A stretch of DNA of 47,942 nt from JAGTQI01 sp038868115 (GCA_038868115.1 JAWBXA010000009.1:1-47942), one strand, 5' to 3'; shown: positions 15,614-24,011, counted from the stretch's first letter. The notes: generated by a model from the sequence alone, not told the origin. Translations and numbers: made by a program.

Positions 15614-17335
15614 CTAGGATTTTTGGCATTCTTTGCATAAAGTTTTTCTTCTGATTAAGCCGATGGTGGTTACGCAGTTTTTACAAATTACTTTTCCGCA
15701 GTTATCGCAGGTGAACGCGTGTTTATGGCTGTAGATTTTTCCACATATTGGACAAGTTAATTTACAATCATTGCATAATGGTTGACCACAAATTCCACAT
15801 TCCAGAAGAGTATGCTCTTTACAGTATACTCTTTTGCAATCCTCACAGAATGTTCCATCATCTTCACATAACCATTTCCCGCAAATAGGACATTGAAACA
15901 CGTGCGAATTACATAATGCCCGACCACAGACTTCGCAGACTGCAATGGTTTCTTTTTTCAAAAATCCCACATGTTTCGGGCAATACAGCAGGTTGTCCTC
16001 TAAAATTGTCCCTGAAAATGCCAACACTTCTCTGGTATATGTTCTGCTAAATGCTTCATAACTGATCTCCCATTTGGGAACATAAACCAACACTACACTT
16101 TTTATGTTGATGTCTTTGACTTTTGGAACATAAGTGATGGTCTTTGTTTCCGGAAAGAACTCATCTTCTTGGTTTTTAGGGGTATATTCGATCTCTGCAG
16201 TATTCTTTTGGATGATGTAGTCTATCGCTGATTTAATGTAGGAACGCCTGCTTATGGAGGCGGGAAATTTCATTACCTTATAGCTTTCCCCTATCTTTAC
16301 ATCATAATTTGAAAGTTCTTTTAATCCTGATTCTATTTCCCTGATCAACTTTTTTGTTCTTTTACTTTCTTCTCTTTCTTGTTTAGATAGTACACTTTTT
16401 AGCTTCTTTGCAACTCCCATCAGGTCTTTCGTTGGAAGAGGATTTAGCACCCCTCCATCTAACGCATCAATAAGCACATTGCCTTCATCTTTGAATGTGT
16501 GAATTTTCTTGGTAGGGTCTTTAATTTTAGCATAGTAGGAATAAGCAACAACATAATAAGGGTGATATGATAATATCCCGCTTTCGGTAATTTTGTCCTT
16601 ATTTCGAAGCGTTACCCTAGCAGCTTCCGCAAATTTAATTTTTAATGGAAGAGCATTTTCGACCCTAATGGGCTTTTCAAAGGTCGCTTCTTCAACTCTA
16701 CCAACAAAAACTTTAAAGAACTCTTCCTTAAGATAATCTCGTTCCCACAACTTAATACCAGATTGCTCGGCGAAATTTCTGGCATCCTCAGTAAATCCAG
16801 CATAAGATGCTATAACACCAGTATATTTTGGACCTAAATCCTTCAGCATACTATCAAGTTTCATTACGACCTCTTTACCCACCGGTGCTGTCCAATTTTT
16901 ACATTCTACCACTATGGTAATGTTGCCTTTTTCTGCCAAAATATCAATTTCGTGAGGGACATTTTTCAAACCTTTAAGCCTTACTCGTCTCTGGGTTTTA
17001 TAACCTCTAGCGGCTAATATTTTCTCTACGCATTCCTCAAATTTTTCACCAAGTTCATGAATTGCACGTTCAACTCTTTTTTCTAATTTTTCTTCTTCCC
17101 CTGTTGACAGAACAGATATTGCAAGCCTCTCTTCTTTTTCTCTAGCTGGCGGAACGGGGAGCGTTTGTTCAATCTCTCTTTCAGCCGTTTCATGTTCCCT
17201 TTTCACCTCGGTAGATGGAACGAAGCTCTCTTGCTCTTTTAAGCTAAATTCTTTAAGGTTGAAACCACAATTTGGGCAGAAATTTGGATTAGGAATTGAA
17301 AGCTTGTGTCCACAATTGGGACAAAATTTTGCCAA
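15614..17335 (-). CDS. Zinc-finger protein with Mrr-like restriction endonuclease domain
   Basis: This 573-residue protein starts with a zinc ribbon (C5-x2-C8, C20-x2-C23), then an acidic linker and a restriction-endonuclease-like fold at about 90-210. The PD-(D/E)xK catalytic pattern is visible as Asp131 in HEIDILAE and Glu144-x-Lys146 in VVECKNW. A central region of unknown fold follows. The last 120 residues hold many CxxC/CxxxH knuckles that could bind several zincs. The start is TTG at 17335 with AGGTGG upstream. Mrr-like domains occur in restriction, repair and Holliday-junction enzymes; whether this one defends or repairs is not shown. It stands alone between gatD and elp3. Confidence 0.75.
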   Translation of the reverse strand: MAKFCPNCGHKLSIPNPNFCPNCGFNLKEFSLKEQESFVPSTEVKREHETAEREIEQTLPVPPAREKEERLAISVLSTGEEEKLEKRVERAIHELGEKFEECVEKILAARGYKTQRRVRLKGLKNVPHEIDILAEKGNITIVVECKNWTAPVGKEVVMKLDSMLKDLGPKYTGVIASYAGFTEDARNFAEQSGIKLWERDYLKEEFFKVFVGRVEEATFEKPIRVENALPLKIKFAEAARVTLRNKDKITESGILSYHPYYVVAYSYYAKIKDPTKKIHTFKDEGNVLIDALDGGVLNPLPTKDLMGVAKKLKSVLSKQEREESKRTKKLIREIESGLKELSNYDVKIGESYKVMKFPASISRRSYIKSAIDYIIQKNTAEIEYTPKNQEDEFFPETKTITYVPKVKDINIKSVVLVYVPKWEISYEAFSRTYTREVLAFSGTILEDNLLYCPKHVGFLKKETIAVCEVCGRALCNSHVFQCPICGKWLCEDDGTFCEDCKRVYCKEHTLLECGICGQPLCNDCKLTCPICGKIYSHKHAFTCDNCGKVICKNCVTTIGLIRRKTLCKECQKS

Positions 17336-17493
17336 TCGTCCACCTACATAAAAAGTTTCACAATATGGATATTTAAAAATTTAATTTTAGTTGAAGTATC
17401 TGGATTCTAGCCTCCCAATACTTGTTTTCACCTTTAAAATGACCTCTTTCAATGTCGAAACTGCAAATATTAAAGAGATAAGGCTTAACCTAT

Positions 17494-19110
17494 TCACACC
17501 AACACTTTTGACATGTAAACTCCGTCATAACCATAACCTAACTTTTTATAATATTCCTTTGTTCCTAATGCGCTTATAACCAAAATTTTCTTTAACCCAT
17601 ATTCTTCCCGTGTTATGCGTTCTGCTTCGCTCAGTAGGATTGCGCCGTAGCCTTTGTGTTGCCATGCTTTTGGCAGTTTTTTGCCTACTGGCACTAGTGG
17701 TCCGTAAACGTGGAGTTCTCGGATTATGCTGCATGGCTTCGCCCTTATTTCTGGTCTGTGCGCCTTTTCCGATGGAATTCTAAGCCTTAAATAGCCTATT
17801 AAAACGTCGTTTTCCTTGTCTTCTGCTGATATGAAGATTTCTTCGCCTTCAGAAGCCTCATAACGTGTTGCCAAGATTTCCACTTTTTCCGGGTTTGGTT
17901 TTACGCCGTCCGCCAAAAGGCGGTGTCCAACCTCTCGGCACCTTATGCACCGGCATCTTAAGCCTTGTTCTTTTAGTTTTTGTTGGACCAGCTGGCGGAG
18001 ATTGCTCATTTTAACGCCAGCCACTATTAATGGTGCTGGTATGTCGCGTTGAACCCGCATTATACGAACCCATGGCGGAACCATCTTCTTAACTTCCACT
18101 ATTAGGCGGACTGCCTCCTCGGTTGTGTAGGGCTTATACTCGCCCCGCACATACCAGTCATAGGCTTTTGTGCCCTTCAAAACTAAGCATGGATAAATCT
18201 TAATCATGTCCGGCTTATAATCGGGATTAGAGAAAATCTCATGGAAAACAGCCAAATCCTTCTCCACGCCAGAGCCTGGCAGCCCGGGCATCATATGATA
18301 AACAATCTTCAACCCCGCATCCTTCAGTATGCGGGTAGCCTCAACCACATCCTTAACCGTGTGTTTTCTACCAACAAGCCGATAAATCTCGTCATCCGGG
18401 TTTTGGACGCCTAGCTCTACGCGTGTGACGCCCATATCCAACATTTTGTCCACATGCGCCTCCTTAGCCCAGTCTGGACGAGTCTCCACCGTTATACCAA
18501 CATTCCTTATGCGGCTTGTCTCCGCCAGCCGCTTAGCCTCTTCTAAGCTATGTGCATCCACACCACTGATGGCGTCTAGGCAACGCTTAACAAACCATGT
18601 TTGGTACGCTTCTGGCGTGGCTGGAAAAGTCCCACCCATAATTATAAGCTCAACCTTATCTACCACATGCCCAATAGCCTCCAACTGTTCAATGCGTCTT
18701 CTAACCTGCAAATAAGGGTCAAAAGAGCTCTGCAAACCCCTCATGGCGGCAGGCTCAAAACCAGTATAGCTCTGAGGAACACCAAAAGGCGGACCGCCCG
18801 GACAATAGGCGCAAGGTTCTGGCTGAGGACATAAATAGGGCTGGGTCATAACAGCCACAACAGTAACACCAGAAATCGTGCGTGTCGCCTTACGCCTCAA
18901 AATAGGCAGAAGCTTACGCCTCTCCTCATCCCCCCGCAGAAAAGCAATTATTTCATGGTTTGAGGGAATCTTGCCAAGACGGTATTTGGCTGCAACCATA
19001 ACCTTAACACGGTTAACATCATCAAGGCTAGGTGAAGGAATCCGCATAAGGCTTTCAACTATTTCCCGCAGGGCGTTTTCGCTTTCAAGGCCCACCTTAA
19101 CAACAACCAC
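17494..19110 (-). CDS. elp3: Elp3-type tRNA uridine-34 carboxymethyl synthase
   Basis: Elp3 combines a radical SAM domain with a GNAT acetyltransferase domain to install the carboxymethyl group on wobble uridine. In this 538-residue protein the iron-sulfur cysteines are C94, C100 and C103 (CPQPEPCAYCPGG), followed by QSYTGFEPAAMR and ELIIMGGTFPA, all typical Elp3 motifs. A CRCIRCREVGHR zinc site and a C-terminal GNAT region with HKGYGAILLSEAERI complete the fold. The start is GTG at 19110 without a ribosome site; a TTTATTTG box 20-30 bases upstream suggests a leaderless transcript. It is a single-subunit archaeal form. Confidence 0.95.
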   Translation of the reverse strand: MVVVKVGLESENALREIVESLMRIPSPSLDDVNRVKVMVAAKYRLGKIPSNHEIIAFLRGDEERRKLLPILRRKATRTISGVTVVAVMTQPYLCPQPEPCAYCPGGPPFGVPQSYTGFEPAAMRGLQSSFDPYLQVRRRIEQLEAIGHVVDKVELIIMGGTFPATPEAYQTWFVKRCLDAISGVDAHSLEEAKRLAETSRIRNVGITVETRPDWAKEAHVDKMLDMGVTRVELGVQNPDDEIYRLVGRKHTVKDVVEATRILKDAGLKIVYHMMPGLPGSGVEKDLAVFHEIFSNPDYKPDMIKIYPCLVLKGTKAYDWYVRGEYKPYTTEEAVRLIVEVKKMVPPWVRIMRVQRDIPAPLIVAGVKMSNLRQLVQQKLKEQGLRCRCIRCREVGHRLLADGVKPNPEKVEILATRYEASEGEEIFISAEDKENDVLIGYLRLRIPSEKAHRPEIRAKPCSIIRELHVYGPLVPVGKKLPKAWQHKGYGAILLSEAERITREEYGLKKILVISALGTKEYYKKLGYGYDGVYMSKVLV

Positions 19111-19140
19111 TAAAAATAAAATGAAAGAGACAAATAAACC

Positions 19141-19257
19141 AAACTAAACGCCAAGCAACCAGCAATGAGAATAAACTACTCTTCCACTAACAATGGTCAT
19201 TTCAACCCGATTTTTCTTAAGGCTTTTCAGCATCCAAAGTAACAACATTAACGTTCA
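19141..19257 (-). pseudogene. Possible frameshifted remnant of an amidohydrolase N-terminus
   Basis: Read leftward, one frame gives LNVNVVTLDAEKP then a stop, and the next frame gives KKNRVEMTIVSGRVVYS and then a stop. NVVTLD...P and IV.GR.V are the two conserved pieces found at the N terminus of many amidohydrolases. The pieces are in the right order but out of frame and nothing follows. This may be a decayed gene fragment or chance; evidence is thin. Confidence 0.3.
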
Positions 19258-19326
19258 AAATGCAACACCTACACACGCACAGCCTAAAACTAAAGCCAAC
19301 TGAATACAAGATCGAATATAATGTTT

Positions 19327-19494
19327 TTAACCACTAAACCAGTTCTGGCCAGTTTTACGCTGAAGCACAACCCGCTTCTCATAATTCCGCCTATTCCTAA
19401 ACCTAGGCGCCGGCCTCTTCTTATCCAAAGGCTGAATCTTAGGCGTCTGGGAACGCACCTTCCCAGCCTTCGAAAGTGAACCGTGGGTTGGCAT
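19327..19494 (-). CDS. rps30e: Small ribosomal subunit protein eS30
   Basis: The 55-residue product starts MPTHGSLSKAGKVRSQTPKI and continues with a Lys/Arg-rich tail containing KKRPAPRFRNRRNYEKRVV, matching archaeal and eukaryotic eS30 of the small ribosomal subunit. The ATG at 19494 is chosen because GGAGGT lies seven bases upstream and the conserved MP.HGSL begins there; a TTG fifteen bases earlier overlaps that ribosome site. It sits alone between elp3 and tRNA-Leu, and is short enough to be missed by automatic gene calling. Confidence 0.92.
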   Translation of the reverse strand: MPTHGSLSKAGKVRSQTPKIQPLDKKRPAPRFRNRRNYEKRVVLQRKTGQNWFSG

Positions 19495-19574
19495 CCAATA
19501 AACCTCCAAAACAATTAACTGAAACGCAACTCTTAAACCTTTTCATGAAAAAGCCTTTAATAGCGCAGAAAAGA

Positions 19575-19659
19575 GCAGGGGTTGCCGAGCCTGGTCAAAG
19601 GCGCAGGCTTCAGGAGCCTGTCCCGTAGGGGTTCGTGGGTTCAAATCCCACCCCCTGCA
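19575..19659 (+). tRNA. tRNA-Leu (anticodon CAG)
   Basis: A complete class II cloverleaf is visible. Acceptor GCAGGGG pairs with CCCCTGC, the anticodon stem CAGGC/GCCTG holds loop TTCAGGA with anticodon CAG, a 14-base variable arm (CCC...GGG) follows, and the T arm is GTGGG-TTCAAAT-CCCAC. The discriminator is A59 of this line and CCA is not encoded. No intron is seen. A CCTTTAATAG box lies about 20 bases upstream. Confidence 0.96.
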
Positions 19660-20059
19660 CTACGTCAGAACCTACGACTGTTTCGACATCTCCCTTATTG
19701 ATTTTGGTTTATGGTTGCTTAGGAAAGATGTAGGGAAACTGCTAGACAGTATGTCGAATTTTTAGGTTCGTTCAGAAAATAGATTTCTTGTGACTGTGTT
19801 GGTTTTAGAAAAGTCGAGGATTACTTTAGAGTTTATGGCGCGTTATTTGATGGGTTCTTTGGACATTTTCTTTCAGAACTCATCACATTTACTGGTCGGT
19901 GTTGATTAAAAGAGTATGAAAATAAGGATAACAATTTAATTAATCCTAAATGTTACAAAATATGCTTCTCAACAGTTTTTAAAAAACGTAACATTAAATT
20001 TTATTAAATTAACCCAATAAACTAAACTAGGGGGCGAAATAATAAAGGGTGGTGATAGC
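19660..20059. promoter_or_regulatory. Long AT-rich upstream region of the methyltransferase locus
   Basis: This 400-base stretch follows the tRNA. From 19669 to about 19911 one plus-strand frame is open for some 80 codons except for one TAG, but it has no start codon at its head and no recognisable product; it may be a decayed gene. Further on, an 8-bp inverted repeat AATGTTAC (19949-19956) and GTAACATT (19988-19995) brackets a TTTTTAAAAAAC TATA-like tract, a plausible regulated promoter for the genes downstream. No att-like repeat of the tRNA end was found. Confidence 0.4.
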
Positions 20060-20143
20060 ATGATAGTACTCTTTTGGATGTTGTTTAGACGGCGACATCT
20101 AATTAAAGACTTAGAAGGGACCTTGACCTTTGGAGCCTTATAA
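20060..20143 (+). CDS. Possible 27-residue leader peptide upstream of mtmB-like gene 1
   Basis: A 27-codon frame begins at ATG 20060 with a GGTGGTGA ribosome site just before it. The product is hydrophobic at the start (MIVLFWMLF), then basic (RRRH). It ends 18 bases before the start of the methyltransferase gene. Good ribosome site and tight spacing favour translation; it could be a leader peptide or a small membrane peptide. No homologue is known to me. Confidence 0.35.
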   Translation: MIVLFWMLFRRRHLIKDLEGTLTFGAL

Positions 20144-20161
20144 AGTGGAGGACCGTTTAAA

Positions 20162-21541
20162 ATGATTACTCTTCTTGATGTTGTTGAGAGGGCCTTAACA
20201 GGAAAACCGTGCCCCGAAAGAGAATACGATCTAAAAGTGTTTTCAAGTAGATTGAAGGAAGTTGTAAAGGAGTATGAAATTAAATATGATCCAGAAACAC
20301 CAATTCCCTCCGACGACAGCTTAGCAGACGATGTCTTTCAAGCTGCCATCGACTTTTATCTTGACGTTGGAACGTATTGTTTAGACACTGGAAGAATAAT
20401 TAAGTTTGATGAAAGTGAAATTAAAGAAGCATTGAAAACAGCGCCTTCTCAGCTTTTATTTGGAGAAGGTGCGGATGCAAAAATCATGGTTCCAAGAACG
20501 CCGGAGAGTAAAATTCCGCCTTGGTGTTTTCTTGGGGCTGGCGGCGCTCCAGTGTCGTCTGAAGAGATATTCTTGAAGCTTGTTGAAGGTTATGCATCCA
20601 TAGACCTAGCCAATTCAATAACCACGCCAGCTTTGACGTCTGTGAGAGGGATGAAAATAAGACCTGGTTCTCCTCTTGAGGTCCTCGGAGCTATAAGGAA
20701 CGTGGTTCTAGCAAGGGAAGCCCTAAGAAGAAGTGGTAGACCAGGATTACCCATCATGAACGCCATTGCAACTGCCTCAACAGCAGTGTCGTTAAACACG
20801 GCGCTTCATCAAAACTACGGATTAAGAAAAACGGACGGTTACTTAATAGGGATTATCGCGGAGCTGAAGACAAATTTCGACCTTCTTAACAAAGTTTGCG
20901 CTCTACAGTCACTTGGATACGGGGGAATATGTTCAGAATATGCCCCAGTATATGGCGGCTACTGCGGTGGACCTGAAGGCACAGTGGTTGCAAGCGTTGC
21001 TGGACATTTCATGGGAGTACTTGTATTTCGGGCAGGGTGGCACCTTATCTTCCCGATACATATAAACTACGGATCCAATAGCACCCCTGAATTACTTTGG
21101 GCAACAAGTGTTTATGCCCAGGCAGTTAGCAGAAACACCAGTTTATTATCTTTACACTTAAATTATACGGCGGCTGGTCCGTCTACTGAGATGTGCCTAT
21201 ACGAAATAGCGGCACAGCGATTAGCAGCTGTTCCTTCTGGAGTTTCTGGTATAGAATCCTTAGGAACTGGAAAGGCGATTCACGAAGACTACTTAACTCC
21301 ATTGGAGCCTCGCTTCGCCGCCGAGGTTGCATACGCAACAACAGGCATGAAAAGAGATGCTGCTAATGAAATTGTTAAAAAAATTCTGCCAAGATACGTT
21401 GATAAAGTTTCAAACCCTCCTTTGGGCTTTAAATATCAAGAGTGTTATGACGTATCAACGGGAAAACCATCCCAGAAATGTTTAGAAGTATATAATAAAG
21501 TTAAGAAGGAACTGGAAGATTTAGGCTTAGATTTTAGATAA
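20162..21541 (+). CDS. MtmB-family corrinoid methyltransferase lacking pyrrolysine (paralogue 1)
   Basis: The 459-residue protein aligns along its length with monomethylamine methyltransferase MtmB (about 458 residues): GTYCLDTGRIIKFDE near 70-84, SGRPGLPIMN at 191-200, AELKTNFD at 233-240, APVYGGYCGG at 261-270, AAGPSTEMCLYEIAAQ and a final FKYQECYDV...KKELEDLGL. MtmB transfers a methyl group from methylamine to a corrinoid protein and has pyrrolysine after GRPGM, encoded by in-frame TAG. Here the equivalent residue is Pro197 and the frame has no TAG. Glu259 is kept at a site I align with a catalytic-pocket glutamate of MtmB. GTGGAGG lies ten bases before the ATG. Substrate unknown; direct methylamine use is not implied. 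Corrinoid gene follows. Confidence 0.85.
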   Translation: MITLLDVVERALTGKPCPEREYDLKVFSSRLKEVVKEYEIKYDPETPIPSDDSLADDVFQAAIDFYLDVGTYCLDTGRIIKFDESEIKEALKTAPSQLLFGEGADAKIMVPRTPESKIPPWCFLGAGGAPVSSEEIFLKLVEGYASIDLANSITTPALTSVRGMKIRPGSPLEVLGAIRNVVLAREALRRSGRPGLPIMNAIATASTAVSLNTALHQNYGLRKTDGYLIGIIAELKTNFDLLNKVCALQSLGYGGICSEYAPVYGGYCGGPEGTVVASVAGHFMGVLVFRAGWHLIFPIHINYGSNSTPELLWATSVYAQAVSRNTSLLSLHLNYTAAGPSTEMCLYEIAAQRLAAVPSGVSGIESLGTGKAIHEDYLTPLEPRFAAEVAYATTGMKRDAANEIVKKILPRYVDKVSNPPLGFKYQECYDVSTGKPSQKCLEVYNKVKKELEDLGLDFR

Positions 21542-21618
21542 ATGACAATAAATAATTTTAAACTAAAAGCAGATCTGACGGAGAGATGTAGCTCAAAATT
21601 TCCCTTAGACCTAAAAAA

Positions 21619-21630
21619 CTTTATATAAAT
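21619..21630 (+). promoter_or_regulatory. TATA box for corrinoid protein gene
   Basis: CTTTATATAAAT at 21619-21630 lies about 40-50 bases before the ATG at 21669 and allows a short leader. It suggests the corrinoid protein is transcribed separately from, or in addition to, readthrough from the methyltransferase gene, as fits a protein that serves more than one methyltransferase. Confidence 0.5.
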
Positions 21631-21668
21631 TCATACATGAAAATTGAGAAGACGAAGTTGAGAAGACC

Positions 21669-22328
21669 ATGAGCGAGGTAGAAGTTCTTATTAAAAAACT
21701 CTCTGAAGCAATTATTACATATGACAAGGAAGCCGCTGTTAAGGTTGCACAAGAAATCGTTGAAAAAAAGTTGGATCTGATAGAAGCCGTTGAAAAAGGT
21801 ATAGCAAAGGCCGCGAACGAAGTTAGTGAAAAGTTTGATAAACTGGAGATTTTCTTGGCTGAACTCATTATGGCCGCTGATGCAATGCAGGCAGCCTTAA
21901 GCGTTTTACTTCACCATATACCTAAGGAAAAAGTTCCAAAAAAGGGAGTGGTTGTCAGTGGTACAGTTAAGGGCGATATACATGATATTGGAAAAAATAT
22001 TTTGGTGGCTTTGCTTAGAGCTAGTGGCTTTGATGTTTACGACTTAGGCGTTGATGTTCCAATATCAAAGTTTATTGAAGAAGCTGAAAGAGTTAGAGCG
22101 GATATAATCACGTTGTCAGCACTTATGACATCAACTATGGCAGGACAAAAGGATGTAATAGACTATCTCAAAGCTTCTGGAAAAAGAGATAAGTTTATCG
22201 TTATGGTTGGCGGTGGACCTACCACAAAGGAATGGGCCGAGGAAATAGGTGCTGACGGATATGCAGAAACAGCTTCAGAGGCAGTAAAAGTCGCATTAGA
22301 ACTAATTAAAATGAAAAAACATCAATAA
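21669..22328 (+). CDS. Methyltransferase corrinoid protein (MtmC/MtbC/MttC type)
   Basis: This 219-residue protein is a cobamide carrier. The N-terminal four-helix cap spans about 1-88. The B12-binding Rossmann-like domain follows, with the signature GDIHDIGKN at 102-110 (His105 the expected lower cobalt ligand), SALMTSTM at 150-157 and VGGGPTT at 180-186. Such proteins receive the methyl group from a substrate-specific methyltransferase and pass it to a second one acting on coenzyme M or tetrahydropterin. It lies 127 bases after the MtmB-like gene 1 and tail-to-tail with gene 2, so it probably serves both. Corrinoid family is certain; which amine subtype is not. Confidence 0.92.
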   Translation: MSEVEVLIKKLSEAIITYDKEAAVKVAQEIVEKKLDLIEAVEKGIAKAANEVSEKFDKLEIFLAELIMAADAMQAALSVLLHHIPKEKVPKKGVVVSGTVKGDIHDIGKNILVALLRASGFDVYDLGVDVPISKFIEEAERVRADIITLSALMTSTMAGQKDVIDYLKASGKRDKFIVMVGGGPTTKEWAEEIGADGYAETASEAVKVALELIKMKKHQ

Positions 22329-22483
22329 CCATCAAAAGCAGCTTTCATGAAAAAGTAAAGCAAGATGACCAATATAGGGTTGCAACTGGTTACGGCTACG
22401 AACACTTGTGAATTAAATTCTATAAAGCAATTCTTCAAAGAAATAGGACAAAAATCGGTCTATAATGAATAAAGTAAGAGAAA

Positions 22484-23863
22484 TTAGTACATTAACTTAA
22501 GGCCCAAATCGGCCAACTCTTCTTTAACTCTTTTGTAGATATTAAGGCATTTGAGTGATGGTTTACCCGTTTTTATGTCACAACATTCTTGGTATTTCAT
22601 TCCTAACGGCGGGTTCGCAATTTTATCTTTGTATTTCGACAATAGTTTCTTCACGATTTCGTTTGCATCTTGTCTCTTCATTCCAACGGAGGCCATGGCT
22701 ACCTCTGTTGCGAACATAGGTTCTATAGGAGTTAGAAGGTCTTCATATCTCCCTCCGGCAACTTCACCAGTTTCTATGGAAACACCGGAAACTATGGCCG
22801 TTATCATTTGTGCCGCTATTTCGTATAGGCACATCTCAGTAGACGGACCAGCCGCCGTATAGTTATAGTATAGAGATAGCAAGTGAGTGTTTCGGCTTAT
22901 CGCTTGCGCATATACGCTTTCAACCCATAACAGCTCGGGCATACTGTTTGCTATGTATCTGATATGTATGGGAAACGCGAGAAACCATCCTGCCTGGTAT
23001 ACCATCGCTCCCATCAAATGATACGCGACTGTTGTAACAGCGGTTCCTTCAGGTCCACCGCAATACCCGCCCATTATAGGTCCAAATATTGCACCTACAG
23101 GAACACCAATGGATAACAAGACTGCTACTCTATTGAGGAAGTCAAAGTTTGTTTTAAGCTCAGCCAAGCATGAAATCATATACCCGTCAGACTTTCTCAG
23201 TCCAAATTCTGGATGAAGCCCACCTAAAAAGGCGTCTGCAGACTGTGCGGTTGCACTATAGTTCATAATGGGCAAACCAGGCCTTCCCGCCCGTCTTAAA
23301 GCTTCTCTCGCAAGAGTAACTGTTCTTATTGCTCCCAGTATTTCGAGAGGTGATCTAGGCCTTATCCTTATTCCATCAATTGTTGTTAAAGCTGGTGTTG
23401 TAATAGCATTTGCCATTGGGATGTTTCTTGCATAGCTTTCCACAAGCCTAACTAAGATATCCTCTGAAGACACAGGAGCGCCGCCTGCACCAACAAAAAG
23501 CCATGGTCTAGTTTCGTCTTCAGGTTTTCTCGGAACTAAAGTCCCTGCATCAACCCCTTCACCAAATTTGACTCTTGAAGGGGTCGCCTTAAGTCTCTCC
23601 TTTATTTCATTTTCATCGAACTTGATTATCCGCTCGGTGTCAGTACAATATGAGCCAATTTGAGAGTAAAAGTCCAGTGCAGCCTCAAAAACTTCGTCAG
23701 CTAAGCTGTTGTCTGATGGAATAGGATTTTCTGAGTCATATTTAATGTCATATTCCTTCAAAATCTCTTGCAGCTTCTTTGAAAAAATTTTAATTTCGTA
23801 ATCACGTACTGAACATATTTCCCCAGTCAAGGCCCTTTCTATAACATCCGTAAACACTAACAT
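22484..23863 (-). CDS. MtmB-family corrinoid methyltransferase lacking pyrrolysine (paralogue 2)
   Basis: Also 459 residues and clearly related to the gene at 20162, with more than half of positions alike by eye. It keeps AGRPGLPIMN (192-201) with Pro198 at the pyrrolysine site, AELKTNFD, GGYCGGPEG and AAGPSTEMCLYEIAAQ. It differs at the position matching Glu259 of paralogue 1, where it has Ile, and in the region SIETGEVAGGRYEDLL, so its substrate may differ. AAGGTGAT lies seven bases before the ATG, and CTTAAATAATA on the minus strand near 23930-23940 is a candidate TATA box. The gene is third in a minus-strand row behind the oxidoreductase and transporter. Confidence 0.85.
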   Translation of the reverse strand: MLVFTDVIERALTGEICSVRDYEIKIFSKKLQEILKEYDIKYDSENPIPSDNSLADEVFEAALDFYSQIGSYCTDTERIIKFDENEIKERLKATPSRVKFGEGVDAGTLVPRKPEDETRPWLFVGAGGAPVSSEDILVRLVESYARNIPMANAITTPALTTIDGIRIRPRSPLEILGAIRTVTLAREALRRAGRPGLPIMNYSATAQSADAFLGGLHPEFGLRKSDGYMISCLAELKTNFDFLNRVAVLLSIGVPVGAIFGPIMGGYCGGPEGTAVTTVAYHLMGAMVYQAGWFLAFPIHIRYIANSMPELLWVESVYAQAISRNTHLLSLYYNYTAAGPSTEMCLYEIAAQMITAIVSGVSIETGEVAGGRYEDLLTPIEPMFATEVAMASVGMKRQDANEIVKKLLSKYKDKIANPPLGMKYQECCDIKTGKPSLKCLNIYKRVKEELADLGLKLMY

Positions 23864-24011
23864 TTCTAATCACCTTTTAGTTATCACCAATGAGTTTTAA
23901 CTTCTGATGAATATTAACCCTTTCCCAATATTATTTAAGAGTAGTCTTCAGTCTCTTGGAGAAAGCTTTGCAGTCTTTTCTTCTTTGTTAGAGGACCAAA
24001 CGCGCCAGCAA

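Noticed and set aside
19669..19911. TAG-interrupted frame as a pyrrolysine-containing gene next to MtmB relatives
   Set aside because: It has no start codon at its head and no recognisable motif, and TAG is used as a normal stop by other genes in the window.
23904..23910. CTGATGA as a box C of a C/D guide RNA
   Set aside because: No matching D box or C'/D' pair at proper spacing was found.
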